The position numbers were made by a program, and so were the translations under genes. Positions 11,536 to 22,895 of a stretch of 64,000 bases of DNA are shown here, in pieces (the stretch's first letter is position 1; every line of letters starts with the position of its first letter). Below the pieces are notes generated by a model. The model did not search any database. It saw only the letters and a list, made by a program, of their open reading frames with translations, and was not told the DNA's origin. The stretch covers positions 1-64,000 of the forward strand of contig NZ_BAUV01000008.1 of assembly GCF_000513135.1 (NCBI RefSeq), given 5' to 3'. Origin of the DNA: Halalkalibacter akibai JCM 9157. Its GTDB lineage: Bacteria; Bacillota; Bacilli; Bacillales; Bacillaceae_D.

Positions 11536-11877
11536 ATGAAGAAAGAGCAACGGATTAAGACGAATAAGGAATTTTCGCAGGTATTTAATAATGGGAATTC
11601 CGTTGCAAATAGACAATTTGTTCTTTATACGCTTCCTAAACAAGGACAAGATTATTTTCGGCTTGGCCTTTCCGTGAGTAAAAAAGTAGGGAATGCTGTT
11701 ACGAGAAATCAAGTAAAACGTTACATACGAGAAGTATTCCGTTTGAAAGAAGAGGTTGTCTTAGCTGGGAATGATTATATTGTCATTGCTAGAAAGCCAG
11801 CAGCAACAATGGATTTTTTTGAGGTTGAAAAAAGTCTACTTCACGTTTTAAAAAAGGCTCGCGTCTTAAAAAAGTGA
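11536..11877 (+). CDS. rnpA: Ribonuclease P protein component
   Basis: 113 residues. It is the small basic protein that joins the RNase P RNA in maturing tRNA 5' ends. The RNR motif region reads [18 protein letters not shown], the diagnostic signature. It starts with [20 protein letters not shown], typical of the family, after GGAGTG. It lies 155 bp after rpmH and 59 bp before yidC, the usual order. Confidence 0.97.
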   Translation: MKKEQRIKTNKEFSQVFNNGNSVANRQFVLYTLPKQGQDYFRLGLSVSKKVGNAVTRNQVKRYIREVFRLKEEVVLAGNDYIVIARKPAATMDFFEVEKSLLHVLKKARVLKK

Positions 11878-11936
11878 ATAGTTTTTATAAAACCATCATT
11901 TATATATGAAGTAACTAAATGGCAGGAGGAGAAAAC

Positions 11937-12740
11937 GTGCTTAAAAAGTTTGGCTTAATAGCCTTGATTGTAGGACTCCTTGTTATGATGACCGGGTGTT
12001 TTAATATTGAGGAACCAATTACAAAAGATAGTACAGGCTTTTGGGATTCTTATCTAGTTTATCCTTTATCGTGGTTGATCATTTATTTTGCAGATCTATT
12101 TAATGATAATTTTGGTTTGTCAATTGTTGTAGTTACTATATTATTACGGATTTTAATTTTACCATTAATGATTAAGCAGACCAAAAGTGCAAAAGCGATG
12201 CAAGCAATTCAACCAGAAATGCAAAAGCTTCGTGAAAAATATAGTGCGAAAGACCAAAAAACTCAACAGAAGCTTCAACAAGAAATGATGGGAATGTTCC
12301 AGGAGCATGGGGTTAATCCTTTAGCTGGTTGTTTACCATTATTTATTCAAATGCCGATATTACTTGCGTTTTATCATGCAATTATGCGTACACATGAAAT
12401 AGGAAATCACCCGTTCTTGTGGTTTGAACTTGGAACTCCAGATCCTATTTTCTTATTACCAATTATCGCAGGGGCTACTACCTTCATTCAACAAAAGATG
12501 ATGATGGTTACTGATAATCCACAAATGCGAATTTTGCTTTATGTAATGCCGATTATGATTTTCGTTTTTGCGATTTTCTTCCCGGCGGCTCTTACTCTTT
12601 ACTGGGTAGTAGGTAACCTCTTTATGATTGCTCAAACTTACTTCATTACGGGTCCGAATGTTGGAAAAAAAGCTGAAGCTACAGCAACAGCCGGTGGGAA
12701 ATCAACATCGAAGCCTAAATCGGGAGGTAAAAAGAAGTGA
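11937..12740 (+). CDS. yidC: Membrane protein insertase YidC/SpoIIIJ
   Basis: About 267 residues. It is the Oxa1/YidC-type insertase. The GTG start at 11937 follows GGAGGAG and gives a lipoprotein signal peptide ending LLVMMTGC (lipobox). The 5-TM core follows ([20 protein letters not shown], later [18 protein letters not shown]) with a basic C-terminal tail. The ATG 18 bases upstream overlaps the ribosome-binding site and was rejected. In B. subtilis the orthologue SpoIIIJ is also needed for sporulation. Its stop overlaps the khpB start by four bases (GTGA), indicating translational coupling. Confidence 0.96.
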   Translation: MLKKFGLIALIVGLLVMMTGCFNIEEPITKDSTGFWDSYLVYPLSWLIIYFADLFNDNFGLSIVVVTILLRILILPLMIKQTKSAKAMQAIQPEMQKLREKYSAKDQKTQQKLQQEMMGMFQEHGVNPLAGCLPLFIQMPILLAFYHAIMRTHEIGNHPFLWFELGTPDPIFLLPIIAGATTFIQQKMMMVTDNPQMRILLYVMPIMIFVFAIFFPAALTLYWVVGNLFMIAQTYFITGPNVGKKAEATATAGGKSTSKPKSGGKKK

Positions 12741-13357
12741 CAATAACTGTATCAGGAAAAACAATTGAAGAGGCCATTGCAAAAGCAGTCAGTGAGTTGC
12801 AAACAACTAGAGAGCAACTTTCTTACCAAGTTATAGAAGAGCCACAAAAAGGTTTTTTAGGTATTATTGGTGTAAAACCTGCAAAAATAGAAGCCCATGT
12901 TATTCCTGATTCGGTTGAAATTGCTCAGTCCTTTTTACAAACAACCGTCTCATTGATGGGTCAAGAACCAACGATTACAAAAACAGAATCGAACGATAAG
13001 ATTCTTTTCCACCTAACTGCGACTGAGGATACAGGCAGGTTAATTGGAAAAAGAGGGCAAACGTTAGAGTCATTAGAGTATTTAACAAATCTAGTTTGTA
13101 ATCGTGGGGAGCAAAAATATAGACGAATTGAACTAGATATAGGTGATTATCGTGAGCGTCGCAAGCAAGCGCTTGAACAATTAGCTCTACGAGTAGCTGA
13201 TAAAGTAAAAACGATTAAGCAACCTTCAGCATTAGAACCGATGAATGCGTTAGAGCGTAAAATTATTCATGAGAAGTTAAAACGTGTTAAAGGCGTGGAA
13301 ACAAGATCTGAAGGAAGTGGATTAGGTAGGCATATTGTAATCCTGCCCAGGCACTAG
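12737..13357 (+). CDS. khpB: RNA-binding protein KhpB/Jag
   Basis: 206 residues. An N-terminal Jag_N domain (about 1-55) is followed by a KH domain with the GxxG loop IGKRGQ, and a C-terminal R3H domain ([14 protein letters not shown]). Such proteins bind RNA and in streptococci control cell elongation. It starts with GTG inside the yidC stop. The yidC-khpB pair is conserved in Firmicutes. Older names are jag and eloR. Confidence 0.95.
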   Translation: MTITVSGKTIEEAIAKAVSELQTTREQLSYQVIEEPQKGFLGIIGVKPAKIEAHVIPDSVEIAQSFLQTTVSLMGQEPTITKTESNDKILFHLTATEDTGRLIGKRGQTLESLEYLTNLVCNRGEQKYRRIELDIGDYRERRKQALEQLALRVADKVKTIKQPSALEPMNALERKIIHEKLKRVKGVETRSEGSGLGRHIVILPRH

Positions 13358-13370
13358 GATGAAAGGGGTT

Positions 13371-13415
13371 GTCCCGAAAGGTTTAAACAAACCTTTTGGA
13401 ACAACCCCTTTCTTT
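13371..13415 (+). terminator. khpB terminator
   Basis: A long stem (AAAGGGGTTGTCC... with ...GGAACAACCCCTTT, extended by an inner AAAGGTTT/AAACCTTT stem) directly follows the khpB stop and ends in a T-rich stretch. Confidence 0.85.
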
Positions 13416-13575
13416 GAATTAAAGATTGCTTTAATAGAATTTCCTCAAATGCTGTGCTATTCTATAATTTTAATGAAAAGAATCAAATAGATGATATATG
13501 TTCTTGAAAAAAGTCGATACTATATAATAGATATTTTTGAAACGTGAAAAGGTTTAAGAGTGAGAGGTGAGCAAA

Positions 13576-14952
13576 ATGGAGTTTGACACAATAGCTGCTA
13601 TATCAACAGCTTTGGGTGAGGGAGCAATAGGGATAGTTCGGTTAAGTGGTGATGATGCCATAGCAATTGCAGATAAATTATATCAAGGAAAAAATCAACT
13701 TTCTGATGTTCCGTCACATTCGATTATTTATGGTCATATTGTAGATGCAAGTACAGGTGAGCGAGTAGAGGAAGCCATGGTTTCGGTGTTACGTGCACCA
13801 AGAACTTTTACAAGAGAAGATGTTGTAGAGATTAATTGTCATGGTGGTCTCATGTCTGTAAACCGAGTTCTGCAGTTAGCCCTAAAACACGGGGCAAGAC
13901 TTGCAGAACCAGGGGAGTTTACGAAAAGAGCTTTTTTAAACGGAAGAATTGACCTTTCTCAAGCTGAAGGAGTCATTGATTTAATTCGAGCGAAAACAGA
14001 TAAAGCGATGAATGTCGCTTTGAATCAAATTGATGGACGATTATCGAAAAAAGTCCAAGTACTAAGACAAGCATTACTTGAAACGGTTGCGCATGTGGAG
14101 GTTAATATTGATTATCCTGAATATGATGCAGAAGTTATGACCCACAGCCTCCTTCAGGAAAAAGCAGACTTTGTTGTGAAGGAAATTGAAACTCTTCTGG
14201 CAACAGCAGCCCAAGGAAAGATTTTACGTGAAGGTTTATCGACCGTTATTATAGGGAGACCCAATGTGGGGAAATCTTCATTGTTAAATAGTTTAGTTCA
14301 AGAAAATAAAGCAATTGTTACCGATATTCCAGGAACAACAAGGGATGTAATTGAAGAGTATGTAAATGTAAGGGGAGTTCCGTTAAGACTTGTTGATACA
14401 GCAGGAATTCGTGAAACTGAAGATATTGTTGAGCGTATTGGTGTTGAACGCTCTAGAGAAGTGTTAAAGAAAGCAGATCTTATACTGTTAGTGTTAAACT
14501 ATGGAGAGGTATTATCTCAAGAGGATGAAGCCCTTTTTAAAGCGGTAGAAAAAATGAATGTCATTGTCATTGTGAATAAGGTCGACGTTGAACAAAAAAT
14601 AGATTTAAACGAAGTTAAAAAGTTAAACCAAGGAAGACCGTTAGTCACAACTTCTCTTTTACGAGATGAAGGAGTCGAGCAATTAGAACAAGCTATTGCA
14701 GATTTATTTTTTGAAGGTGCATTAGAAGGAGCAGACGTGACATATGTGTCTAATACAAGACATATTGCTTTACTCGAGCAAGCTAAAACAACGATTCAAG
14801 ATGCAATTGCAGGAATTGACATGGGTGTTCCAATTGATTTAGTTCAAATTGATATTACAAGAACATGGGAATTACTAGGTGAAATAATCGGAGATAGTGT
14901 TCATGAGAGTTTAATTGATCAATTGTTCTCTCAATTTTGTTTAGGGAAATAA
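13576..14952 (+). CDS. mnmE: tRNA uridine-5-carboxymethylaminomethyl GTPase MnmE
   Basis: About 458 residues. With MnmG it makes the cmnm5 modification at wobble U34. It has an N-terminal THF-binding domain, a helical domain and an inserted G domain with Walker [18 protein letters not shown] and NKVD. The C-terminal catalytic motif CLGK is intact. The ATG at 13576 is favoured because AGGTGA lies seven bases upstream; the in-frame GTG at 13567 overlaps that site. mnmG follows 36 bp later. Confidence 0.97.
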   Translation: MEFDTIAAISTALGEGAIGIVRLSGDDAIAIADKLYQGKNQLSDVPSHSIIYGHIVDASTGERVEEAMVSVLRAPRTFTREDVVEINCHGGLMSVNRVLQLALKHGARLAEPGEFTKRAFLNGRIDLSQAEGVIDLIRAKTDKAMNVALNQIDGRLSKKVQVLRQALLETVAHVEVNIDYPEYDAEVMTHSLLQEKADFVVKEIETLLATAAQGKILREGLSTVIIGRPNVGKSSLLNSLVQENKAIVTDIPGTTRDVIEEYVNVRGVPLRLVDTAGIRETEDIVERIGVERSREVLKKADLILLVLNYGEVLSQEDEALFKAVEKMNVIVIVNKVDVEQKIDLNEVKKLNQGRPLVTTSLLRDEGVEQLEQAIADLFFEGALEGADVTYVSNTRHIALLEQAKTTIQDAIAGIDMGVPIDLVQIDITRTWELLGEIIGDSVHESLIDQLFSQFCLGK

Positions 14953-14988
14953 ACAGAGATCTCTCTGTTACTAAGGAGGTTTTAAAGA

Positions 14989-16874
14989 TGAAATATGAAG
15001 GTGGACAATATGATGTTATTGTAGTTGGAGCTGGTCACGCAGGTGTAGAGGCTGGGCTTGCTGCAGCAAGAATGGGTGCAAAAACATTAATGTTAACGTT
15101 GAATTTAGATGCTGTTGCTTATATGCCTTGTAATCCATCTGTTGGAGGACCGGCAAAGGGGATTGTCGTAAGGGAAATTGATGCTCTAGGCGGTGAAATG
15201 GCAAGAAATATCGATAAAACCCATATCCAAATGAGGATGCTTAATACCGGAAAAGGACCAGCTGTTCGTGCATTGCGGGCACAAGCTGATAAGTATCTTT
15301 ACCAGCATGAAATGAAAAAAACAATAGAAGAAACGGAAAACTTACTTCTTCGTCAAGGAATGGTTGAACGTTTAATAGTAGAAGATGGTGTATGTAAGGG
15401 AGTTATCACAAATACAGGTGCTGAGTATGCAGCAAAAGCAGTTGTTATAACGACAGGGACCTACTTGAGAGGGAAGATTATTATTGGTGATTTATCCTAC
15501 GAGAGTGGTCCTAATAACATGCAACCATCCGTACAGTTATCTTATCATTTAAAAGAACTAGGCTTTGATCTGGTTCGTTTCAAGACGGGAACACCACCTC
15601 GTGTAAACGGGAGTACAATAGATTATTCTCAAACTGAGATCCAACCAGGTGATGATACACCACGTGCTTTTTCGTATGAAACGACGAAGTATATAACCGA
15701 TCAACTTCCTTGTTGGTTAACATATACGGGTGAAGAAACTCATCAAATCATTAATAATAACTTAAGCCGTTCTCCGATGTATTCAGGGATGATTGAAGGA
15801 ACTGGGCCACGTTATTGTCCTTCAATTGAAGATAAGATTGTTCGTTTTAATGATAAGCCAAGGCACCAAATTTTCCTTGAACCAGAAGGTAGAAATACAT
15901 CTGAAGTTTACGTGCAGGGCTTATCAACGAGTTTACCTGAAGATGTACAGTTGGAAATATTAAGATCGGTTCCTGGCTTGCAAAATGCTAGAATGATGCG
16001 TCCAGGTTATGCAATTGAGTATGATGCAATGGTTCCTACTCAACTTTGGCCAACTCTTGAAACGAAAAAAGTACCAGGCTTATTCACAGCAGGTCAAATT
16101 AATGGAACATCAGGATATGAAGAAGCTGCAGGGCAAGGAATTATGGCCGGAATTAATGCAGCTAGAAAAGCACAAGGGAAAGACGGAGTCATCCTTGATC
16201 GTTCAGAGGCTTATATTGGTGTCTTAATAGATGATCTTGTAACGAAAGGGACAAATGAACCGTATCGTCTTCTTACGTCACGTGCGGAATACCGCCTTCT
16301 TCTTCGTCATGATAATGCGGATCTGCGCTTGACAGAAACAGGTTTTAACATTGGTTTAATTAAACAAGATCGTTATGATCGTTTCTTGAAAAAGAAAGAG
16401 CAAATTGAGGTAGAGAAAGCAAGATTAGAAAAAATTAATATAAAACCTTCTGAAGAAGTGAAGAAGATTTTAGAAGAAGCTGGATCTTCCCCAATTCAAG
16501 ATGGGATTAAAGCAACAATGCTATTAAAACGACCAGAACTTACTTATAATCACATTGCTAAAATAGTCGACCGACCTGATACGGAAATTTCTGAAGATGT
16601 AGCTGAACAAGTAGAAATTCAAGTGAAATATGAAGGATATATTGAAAAGCAACTTCAACAAGTAGAACGTTCAAAGAAAATGGAAAACAAGAAGATCCCT
16701 GAAGATCTTGATTACTTCGCCATTAACAGTTTAGCAACAGAGGCTAAACAAAAACTTGCGCAGGTTCGTCCGCTTTCTGTTGGGCAAGCTTCACGCGTTT
16801 CTGGCGTGAATCCTGCTGATATTTCAATATTGCTTGTTTATCTTGAGCAAGGTCGATTAGCTAAAATACAGTAA
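14989..16874 (+). CDS. mnmG: tRNA uridine-5-carboxymethylaminomethyl enzyme MnmG (GidA)
   Basis: About 628 residues. It is the FAD-dependent partner of MnmE in U34 modification. The FAD site [15 protein letters not shown] and the conserved [13 protein letters not shown] are near the N-terminus; [16 protein letters not shown] is central. The C-terminal helical domain binds MnmE. The ATG follows AAGGAGG at ideal spacing; the open frame extends upstream into mnmE, but that part is not homologous. Confidence 0.97.
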
Positions 16875-16892
16875 TCAATATTAAGGTTTATG

Positions 16893-16921
16893 TGCAGCCC
16901 ACTGCATCTGCTTGCAGTGGG
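16893..16921 (+). other. Hairpin after mnmG
   Basis: CCCACTGC and GCAGTGGG form an 8-bp GC-rich stem. The T-tract is poor, so it may be a weak terminator or an attenuator before rsmG. Confidence 0.5.
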
Positions 16922-16965
16922 TGCAATTATTGTTTGAAATTACATAAATAAAATGGAGAGTTGTT

Positions 16966-17679
16966 ATGAGTAAAAAACAGTTCGCGACATTACTTCATGA
17001 ACGAGGAATTACACTGTCAGCTAAGCAAGAAGAACAATTTCAACTTTATTTTAAGTTATTAGTTGAATGGAATGAAAAAATGAATTTAACTGCCATAACG
17101 GAAGAAGATGATGTGTACCTAAAGCACTTTTATGACTCGATTACAGCGAGTTTTTATTACCCTTTTAAAGCTGGACAGCGTTTATTAGATGTAGGTGCAG
17201 GTGCTGGTTTTCCGAGTATTCCCCTGAAAATAATTCATCCAGAGTTACATGTTAGTATTGTTGATTCACTTAATAAAAGAATTGGCTTTCTAACTCACTT
17301 AGCGAATGAGTTAAAGTTAGATGGGGTTGCTTTTTACCATGACCGTGCAGAAACGTTTGGCCAAAATAAAGATCACAGAGAACAATATGATATTGTAACA
17401 GCTCGTGCAGTAGCTAGACTCTCAGTGTTATCTGAACTTTGTCTTCCATTAGTTAAGATAAAGGGTGACTTTATTGCGATGAAAGCAGCTGGTACAGCAG
17501 ATGAAGTAGTTGATGCTAATAAGGCAATTCAAATCTTAGGAGGAAAAGTCATCTCAGACGATTCATTCGTTTTACCTATTGAAGAAAGTGAACGTCATAT
17601 TATAACCATTCAAAAAGAGAAAACGACTCCTAAGAAATACCCTCGGAAACCAGGTACCCCTAATAAAACACCATTGTAG
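16966..17679 (+). CDS. rsmG: 16S rRNA (guanine-527-N7) methyltransferase RsmG
   Basis: 237 residues. It is the SAM-dependent enzyme formerly called GidB that methylates G527 of 16S rRNA; its loss gives low-level streptomycin resistance. The SAM-binding motif is [17 protein letters not shown], and the RAVARLS segment is conserved. The basic C-terminal tail ([15 protein letters not shown]) is typical of the family. It ends before a terminator. Confidence 0.97.
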   Translation: MSKKQFATLLHERGITLSAKQEEQFQLYFKLLVEWNEKMNLTAITEEDDVYLKHFYDSITASFYYPFKAGQRLLDVGAGAGFPSIPLKIIHPELHVSIVDSLNKRIGFLTHLANELKLDGVAFYHDRAETFGQNKDHREQYDIVTARAVARLSVLSELCLPLVKIKGDFIAMKAAGTADEVVDANKAIQILGGKVISDDSFVLPIEESERHIITIQKEKTTPKKYPRKPGTPNKTPL

Positions 17680-17682
17680 GAA

Positions 17683-17740
17683 GTTCAAAGGTGATTTTAG
17701 TAGTTAATCACCTTTTGAACACGAAGATAAAATTATTTTT
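17683..17740 (+). terminator. rsmG terminator
   Basis: GTTCAAAGGTGATT pairs with AATCACCTTTTGAAC (one bulge), followed after ~16 bases by a run of T. Confidence 0.75.
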
Positions 17741-17877
17741 TTAATGTTCATTTTGAATGTAAAAGGGTGCAGTTATCTACTACATTCGCTCTCCTTTTAA
17801 TTAGTGTTTAACTATCTTAAATTTGTCAAAAAGCCGAATAACATAGCTTTTTTTGAGTTTCTTAAAGTAAGTTTTGC
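17741..17877. other. Non-coding spacer before noc promoter
   Basis: AT-rich; no gene or clear structured element is visible between the rsmG terminator and the noc promoter. Confidence 0.5.
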
Positions 17878-17906
17878 TTGACGCTGTACGGCGTGCAGGA
17901 TATAAC
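17878..17906 (+). promoter_or_regulatory. noc promoter
   Basis: TTGACG (17878-17883), a 17-bp spacer and TATAAC (17901-17906), about 83 bp before the noc start. Confidence 0.75.
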
Positions 17907-17988
17907 TGAAGTAGGTAAAAAAGAAGGATTTATAAGAGCGGATGTAGAATCTAGAAAGACGGTTACTATCAGAAGGTGGTGTCAGGCG

Positions 17989-18849
17989 ATGAAGCAACCG
18001 TTTTCACGCCTATTTGGCTTTGGTGATAAGCAACAGGCAGAGGTTGAAGTAAGTGGAAACGAAGAGTTAAGCAGCAACGAGGAAGTAAGAGAAATTAAAA
18101 TATCAGATATAGTACCAAATCGTTTCCAGCCACGTACAGTATTTGATCAAGAAAGAATAGACGAATTAGCGCAGACAATTCGTACTCACGGAGTGATTCA
18201 ACCTATCGTTGTTCGTGAACGTGAGGGGAAATTTGAAATTATTGCTGGAGAAAGAAGATGGCGAGCTGTCACGAAACTTGGTTGGGAAACAATACCAGCT
18301 TTAGTGAAGGACTTTAATGATTCACAAACTGCATCTATTGCTTTAATTGAAAATCTTCAAAGAGAAGGTTTAACAGCAATTGAAGAAGCCATTGCTTACG
18401 CTAAATTAATTGAGTTACATGGATTAACGCAAGAAAGTCTAGCTCAGCGACTAGGAAAAGGTCAATCTACGGTAGCAAACAAACTAAGATTATTAAACCT
18501 TCCTGAGGCTGTGCAAAACGCAATTTTAGACCGTCAAATTTCAGAACGGCATGCACGCGCATTACTCTCACTAAAAAACACGGAGTTACAAGTTAAGCTA
18601 TTAGAAGAAATTACTGAAAAAAGTTTGAACGTAAAACAAACGGAAGAACGTGTGAAATTTCTTTTAGAAGGACAAGCACCTCCCAAAAAGAAACCAACTC
18701 GAAAAGCTTATTCAAAAGACATGAGAATTGCGATGAATACGATTCGTCAATCGGTCGATATGGTATTAAAAAGCGGCTTACATGTAGATACGGATGAAGA
18801 AGAACACGATGAGTTTTATCAGTTTACTATTCGAATACCGAAAAAATAA
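17989..18849 (+). CDS. noc: Nucleoid occlusion protein Noc
   Basis: 286 residues, a ParB-family CTPase that binds Noc sites and stops FtsZ assembly over the nucleoid. The start at 17989 gives [13 protein letters not shown], matching the amphipathic membrane-targeting helix of B. subtilis Noc; earlier codons lie in the promoter region. The ParB/Noc N-domain ([21 protein letters not shown]) is followed by a helix-turn-helix ([20 protein letters not shown]). It differs from the ParB encoded downstream, so both paralogues are present. Confidence 0.96.
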   Translation: MKQPFSRLFGFGDKQQAEVEVSGNEELSSNEEVREIKISDIVPNRFQPRTVFDQERIDELAQTIRTHGVIQPIVVREREGKFEIIAGERRWRAVTKLGWETIPALVKDFNDSQTASIALIENLQREGLTAIEEAIAYAKLIELHGLTQESLAQRLGKGQSTVANKLRLLNLPEAVQNAILDRQISERHARALLSLKNTELQVKLLEEITEKSLNVKQTEERVKFLLEGQAPPKKKPTRKAYSKDMRIAMNTIRQSVDMVLKSGLHVDTDEEEHDEFYQFTIRIPKK

Positions 18850-18877
18850 TCTATCAAAGAGATAGGTTATTTTTTTG
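18845..18877 (+). terminator. Weak noc terminator
   Basis: A short stem (AATCTATC/GATAGGTT) is followed by seven T residues immediately after the noc stop. Confidence 0.6.
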
Positions 18878-19250
18878 TAGAGTGAGAGTAGTAGGAAGGT
18901 GGTTAAGAAGAACTAAGCCCCCTGCCGGAGTTTGCTAGAGACCACTGTAAAAGGGTGGTTTTCGCCTATTTTAGTGGCCTCTTAAGCAATGAGCGTAACT
19001 GTTGCAATTTTTTAAAAGCTTGCTAGGAGTGGTTTTATTATAGATGGCGTGCAACGTGTGGAGCCATTACTGCATCCTTGAATCTGCTAAAAAGGATTTT
19101 TCGATGCCCTTAATTTGTCTTCTTTGATCTTGATAGAGTGGGAATATAGTTAGTGTTTTTTAAAATTAGTCTGGCAGGGAGCAAGTTCTTCTAATTATAT
19201 GTTAATATATACTAGAGTTGGAGTTTTGAATGGAAAAGAGGTGACTGAGT
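18878..19250. other. noc-parA spacer
   Basis: About 370 bp with no convincing gene. It contains a hairpin-forming stretch (GAGACCACT near 18948 against AGTGGCCTC near 18974) with a GGGTGGTTTTCGCC loop. The base composition is somewhat more GC-rich than nearby spacers. No known RNA family is recognised. Confidence 0.45.
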
Positions 19251-20024
19251 GTGGCTAGGATCATTGCCGTAGCGAATCAGAAGGGTGGAGTTGGTAAAAC
19301 GACTACCTCTGTAAATTTAAGTGCTTGTTTGGCTTATTTAGGTAAAAGAGTTTTACTTGTTGATATTGACCCTCAAGGAAATGCAACAAGTGGATTAGGC
19401 ATTGAAAAGGGAGATGTTGATGAGTGTGTGTATGACATTCTTGTTGAAGATGTTGAGGCCTCACAAGTCATAAAGCCAACTTCAATGGAACGTTTAGATG
19501 TATTGCCTTCAACAATTCAATTGTCAGGTGCTGAAATTGAACTTGTTCCAACGATTTCGCGTGAAGTTCGTTTGAAAAGAGCTTTAAATAGTGTTTCTGC
19601 AAACTATGATTATATCTTTATAGATTGCCCTCCATCTTTAGGGCTTTTAACGATAAATGCTTTGACAGCATCAGATTCTGTGCTTATTCCTGTTCAGTGT
19701 GAATATTATGCCCTCGAAGGATTGAGTCAGTTATTAAATACGGTTCGTCTCGTTCAAAAACATCTTAATACTGATCTTGGAATTGAAGGTGTGTTATTAA
19801 CGATGTTAGATGCGAGAACCAATTTAGGTATTCAAGTTATTGATGAAGTGAAAAAGTATTTCCGTGAGAAAGTGTTTGATACGATCATTCCTCGTAATGT
19901 ACGTTTAGGGGAAGCACCAAGTCATGGCGAACCTATCATTACCTACGATGCTAAGTCAAGAGGAGCAGAAGTGTATTTAGATCTAGCAAAGGAAGTGGTT
20001 GCGAGTGGCGAAAGGGTTAGGTAA
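19251..20024 (+). CDS. parA: Chromosome-partitioning ATPase ParA/Soj
   Basis: 257 residues. It is a Walker-type ATPase with the deviant motif KGGVGKTTTSVNLSACLA, plus LLVDIDPQGNATSG and FIDCPPSLG. It works with ParB/parS in origin segregation and in B. subtilis (Soj) also acts on DnaA. The GTG start follows AAGAGGTGA. It overlaps the parB start by 20 bases. Confidence 0.96.
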   Translation: MARIIAVANQKGGVGKTTTSVNLSACLAYLGKRVLLVDIDPQGNATSGLGIEKGDVDECVYDILVEDVEASQVIKPTSMERLDVLPSTIQLSGAEIELVPTISREVRLKRALNSVSANYDYIFIDCPPSLGLLTINALTASDSVLIPVQCEYYALEGLSQLLNTVRLVQKHLNTDLGIEGVLLTMLDARTNLGIQVIDEVKKYFREKVFDTIIPRNVRLGEAPSHGEPIITYDAKSRGAEVYLDLAKEVVASGERVR

Positions 20025-20853
20025 AGGACTGCAGGCACTGTTCCCTGAGGACAAAAATAATCAACAGAATGAAGTACTAGATGTAGCAATAACGGAGCTT
20101 CGTCCGAATCCTTATCAACCTCGAAAAACGTTTTCAGAAGAAGCGTTAATAGAACTCTCTGAATCTATAAAAACACATGGGATTTTGCAACCGATTATAG
20201 CTAGAAAAAGTATAAAAGGTTTTGAAATTATCGCTGGTGAGAGACGCTTACGTGCTGCCAAGCGTGCCAATTTAAAAACGGTCCCAGTTGTAGTTAAAGA
20301 GTTAGACGATCAAAAGATGATGGAGCTAGCTTTAATTGAGAATCTGCAACGTGAAGATTTAAACCCAATTGAAGAAGCGATTGCCTATGATAAACTTATG
20401 AAACATTTATCTGTAACTCAAGAGCAGTTGGCTGAACGAGTTGGCAAAAGTCGCCCTCATATTGCGAATCATTTACGATTACTTAATCTTCCTGAGATCG
20501 TTCAACAGTTTATTTCCGATGGCAAACTTTCTATGGGGCATGGACGAGCTCTATTAGGTTTAAAAGACAAACAAAAACTTACGGTTCTTGTAGAGAAAAT
20601 ATTAAAAGAAAAGTTGAGTGTTAGGGAGATTGAAGAGTTAATTAATCAACTAAATGATCGTGTTTCACGTGAAACAAAACGAAAAAAAGTGATTTTATCG
20701 CCATTCTTAAAAGAGAGACAAGATGTTTTGAGAACGAGATTAGGGACGTCTGTCGCAATTAAACCTGGAAAGAAAAAAGGGAAAATTGAAATTGAGTATT
20801 TTTCAGAGGATGATTTAGAAAGAATTGTTCAATTACTTGATTCAAACGACTAA
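20005..20853 (+). CDS. parB: Chromosome-partitioning protein ParB/Spo0J
   Basis: 282 residues. It is a parS-binding CTPase clamp that loads SMC and regulates ParA. The GTG at 20005 gives MAKGLGKGLQALFP, the family N-terminus; a TTG two codons upstream is possible. The ParB nuclease-like N-domain (PNPYQPRK, IIAGERRLRAA), the helix-turn-helix (LAERVGKSRPHIANHLRLLN) and a C-terminal dimer domain ending KGKIEIEYFSEDDLERI are present. The gene itself contains a perfect parS site. Confidence 0.97.
   Translation: MAKGLGKGLQALFPEDKNNQQNEVLDVAITELRPNPYQPRKTFSEEALIELSESIKTHGILQPIIARKSIKGFEIIAGERRLRAAKRANLKTVPVVVKELDDQKMMELALIENLQREDLNPIEEAIAYDKLMKHLSVTQEQLAERVGKSRPHIANHLRLLNLPEIVQQFISDGKLSMGHGRALLGLKDKQKLTVLVEKILKEKLSVREIEELINQLNDRVSRETKRKKVILSPFLKERQDVLRTRLGTSVAIKPGKKKGKIEIEYFSEDDLERIVQLLDSND
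20661..20676. other. parS centromere site
   Basis: TGTTTCACGTGAAACA is a perfect 16-bp palindrome identical to the B. subtilis parS consensus. It lies inside parB, as in B. subtilis. It is the loading site for ParB and therefore SMC. Confidence 0.96.
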
Positions 20854-21004
20854 TAAAATTGATAAGAGGGTAGTTCAAACCTTAGCCTATCGAAATACAT
20901 GTGGAATCTCACTAGTAAATGTATTATGGTATGGAGGTACGTTGTTTGAACAGCCTTCTTTTTTTATTTACATAATTATATATTTGAGGAAAGGAACGAA
21001 TAAG

Positions 21005-22152
21005 ATGATTTATTTTGATCATGCTGCTTCATCTTATCCTAAACCTGATAGTGTTGCTCATGCGATGCATGAAGCGGTTAGTAGTTATAGTGCAAATCCA
21101 GGTAGAGGGGGACACAAATTAGCAGAACGTGCACGAAGTGTAATAAATGAAGCAAGAAAGACAATAGCTTCTTTTTTTAATGCTCCAAGTAGTAAGCATG
21201 TTTGGTTTTATCAAAATGCGACGATGGCACTGAACCAAGCTTTACTTGGTTTTCCATTTGAAGAAGGCGATCATGTAGTTGCAACCAAGTTTGAACATAA
21301 CTCCATTATTCGTCCACTTGAAAGGTTAGTAATCGAGAAAAAAATCACTGTCACTTACGTTGAGCCAAATGTTGATGGTGTAATTTCCGTTGATGCGATG
21401 AAAAAAGCAATAACAAATAAGACTAGAATGTTTGCTATTTCACATGCATCAAACGTTACAGGAGCAATTGTTCCACTAAGGGAAATTAGTTTATTAACAA
21501 AAGAAAAACAAATTATGCTCTTACTTGATGCATCACAAACAGCCGGTACAATATCAATTGATATAGATCGCGACGGTATTGATCTATTAGCGTTGGCTGG
21601 TCATAAATCATTGTTAGGACCGCAGGGGACTGGGGTTTTAGTAACTAAAGGTGATTTTGATTTGAGACCATTAATTGTTGGTGGTACTGGGGGGCATCTG
21701 AGTCACCTTTTCAGCCATTACAATGGCCTGAACGTTATGAAGCTGGAACAATGAATACACCTGGCATAGCCGGGTTGTTGGCTGGAATTAAGGAAGTTGA
21801 AGCATTGGGATTGAATCATATTTGGCAGCACGAACAAGCTTTGATGCGTTTGTTCATAAGCGAAGTACAAGAGATTGAGAACATAAAAATGTTTGGTCCG
21901 AGTGATTTAACAAATAGAGTAGCTGTTATTTCATTGTCGATGAATAACCTTGATAGCCATGAGCTTGCCGTCATTTTAGATGAACATTATGATATTGCTG
22001 TTAGAGCAGGTTTACATTGTGCGCCTAAAGCACATGAAACACTTGAAACAAGCGAAAAGGGACTTGTTCGTGTGAGTTTTGGTCCATATAATACCAAAAA
22101 AGAAGTTGAAAGATTAATAGAAGCTTTAAAAGAGATTAGTCTGGCATTTTGA
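21005..22152 (+). CDS. Class V aminotransferase / cysteine desulfurase-like, frameshifted
   Basis: Two frames (up to 21754, then 21751 on) join to a ~382-residue PLP enzyme of the SufS/NifS fold. The N-terminus reads MIYFDHAASSYPKP. The PLP lysine lies in LALAGHKSLLGPQGTG, and the C-terminal part has the candidate catalytic Cys in RAGLHCAPKAHE. The break is at a run of six G (21689-21694); seven G would restore ...GGTGGASESPFQPLQWPERYEAGTMN. This is most likely a homopolymer deletion. It may supply sulfur for Fe-S clusters or tRNA thiolation, but substrate and partner are not visible. Confidence 0.88.
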
Positions 22153-22175
22153 TATGGGATGAGGAGTAGAGGAAG

Positions 22176-22877
22176 ATGGTTTTAACAGGGACGATTGTAA
22201 ATGGTCTAGCAATAGTGCTAGCTTCACTTATAGGATTAATGGTCAGAAATATACCGGAACAAATGAAGACGACCATTATGCAAGGACTTGCTCTTGCAGT
22301 TGTTGTTCTAGGGATTGGCATGTCTTTAAAGAGTGAGCAATTTCTTATTGTCATTGGCAGTTTGGTTTTAGGCGGAATTATTGGTGAGAAACTTGACTTA
22401 GAAGGGAGTTTAAACCGATTAGGGGCTTGGATTGAGGCAAAGGTTGGTGCAAAAGAAAATGGATCTGTTGCAAAAGGATTTGTCACAGCTACCCTTATCT
22501 ATGTAGTCGGGGCAATGGCGATCCTGGGTTCACTTGATAGTGGATTAAGAGGGGATCATTCTGTTCTTTATACAAAATCAATGTTGGATGGTTTTTCAGC
22601 TATTATTTTTACATCAACACTCGGAATAGGTGTTATGTTTTCAGCTATTCCTGTTGTTTTATACCAAGGTGGAATTGCTCTTTTAGCGACGCAAATAAAT
22701 CAGTTTGTACCTGAGGTTTTAATGAGTACGTTTATTACAGAAATGACGGCAACTGGTGGAGTGATGATTATTGCGATTGGACTTAATATATTAGGAATTG
22801 TTCAAATAAGAGTAGCAAATTTACTGCCTAGCATTGTTGTAGTAGCCGGATTAGTTTTAGCATTATATATGAATTAA
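22176..22877 (+). CDS. DUF554 membrane protein (YdfK/YqgA family)
   Basis: 233 residues, strongly hydrophobic with about 6-7 membrane segments. The opening MVLTGTIVNGLAIVLASLIGL and the glycine-rich GSLVLGGIIGEKLDLEG are typical of DUF554. The function of the family is not established; a channel or transporter role is only a guess. It follows the desulfurase gene by 23 bp and ends before a terminator shared with the convergent yyaC. Confidence 0.88.
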   Translation: MVLTGTIVNGLAIVLASLIGLMVRNIPEQMKTTIMQGLALAVVVLGIGMSLKSEQFLIVIGSLVLGGIIGEKLDLEGSLNRLGAWIEAKVGAKENGSVAKGFVTATLIYVVGAMAILGSLDSGLRGDHSVLYTKSMLDGFSAIIFTSTLGIGVMFSAIPVVLYQGGIALLATQINQFVPEVLMSTFITEMTATGGVMIIAIGLNILGIVQIRVANLLPSIVVVAGLVLALYMN

Positions 22878-22895
22878 AGCGATTTTTGTAATAAT

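Noticed and set aside
11226-11712. Minus-strand reading frames over rpmH and rnpA
   Set aside because: They are antisense to well-identified genes and have no family similarity or translation signals.
18878-19250. Small RNA gene between noc and parA
   Set aside because: A hairpin is visible but no promoter-terminator pair or known RNA family supports a gene.
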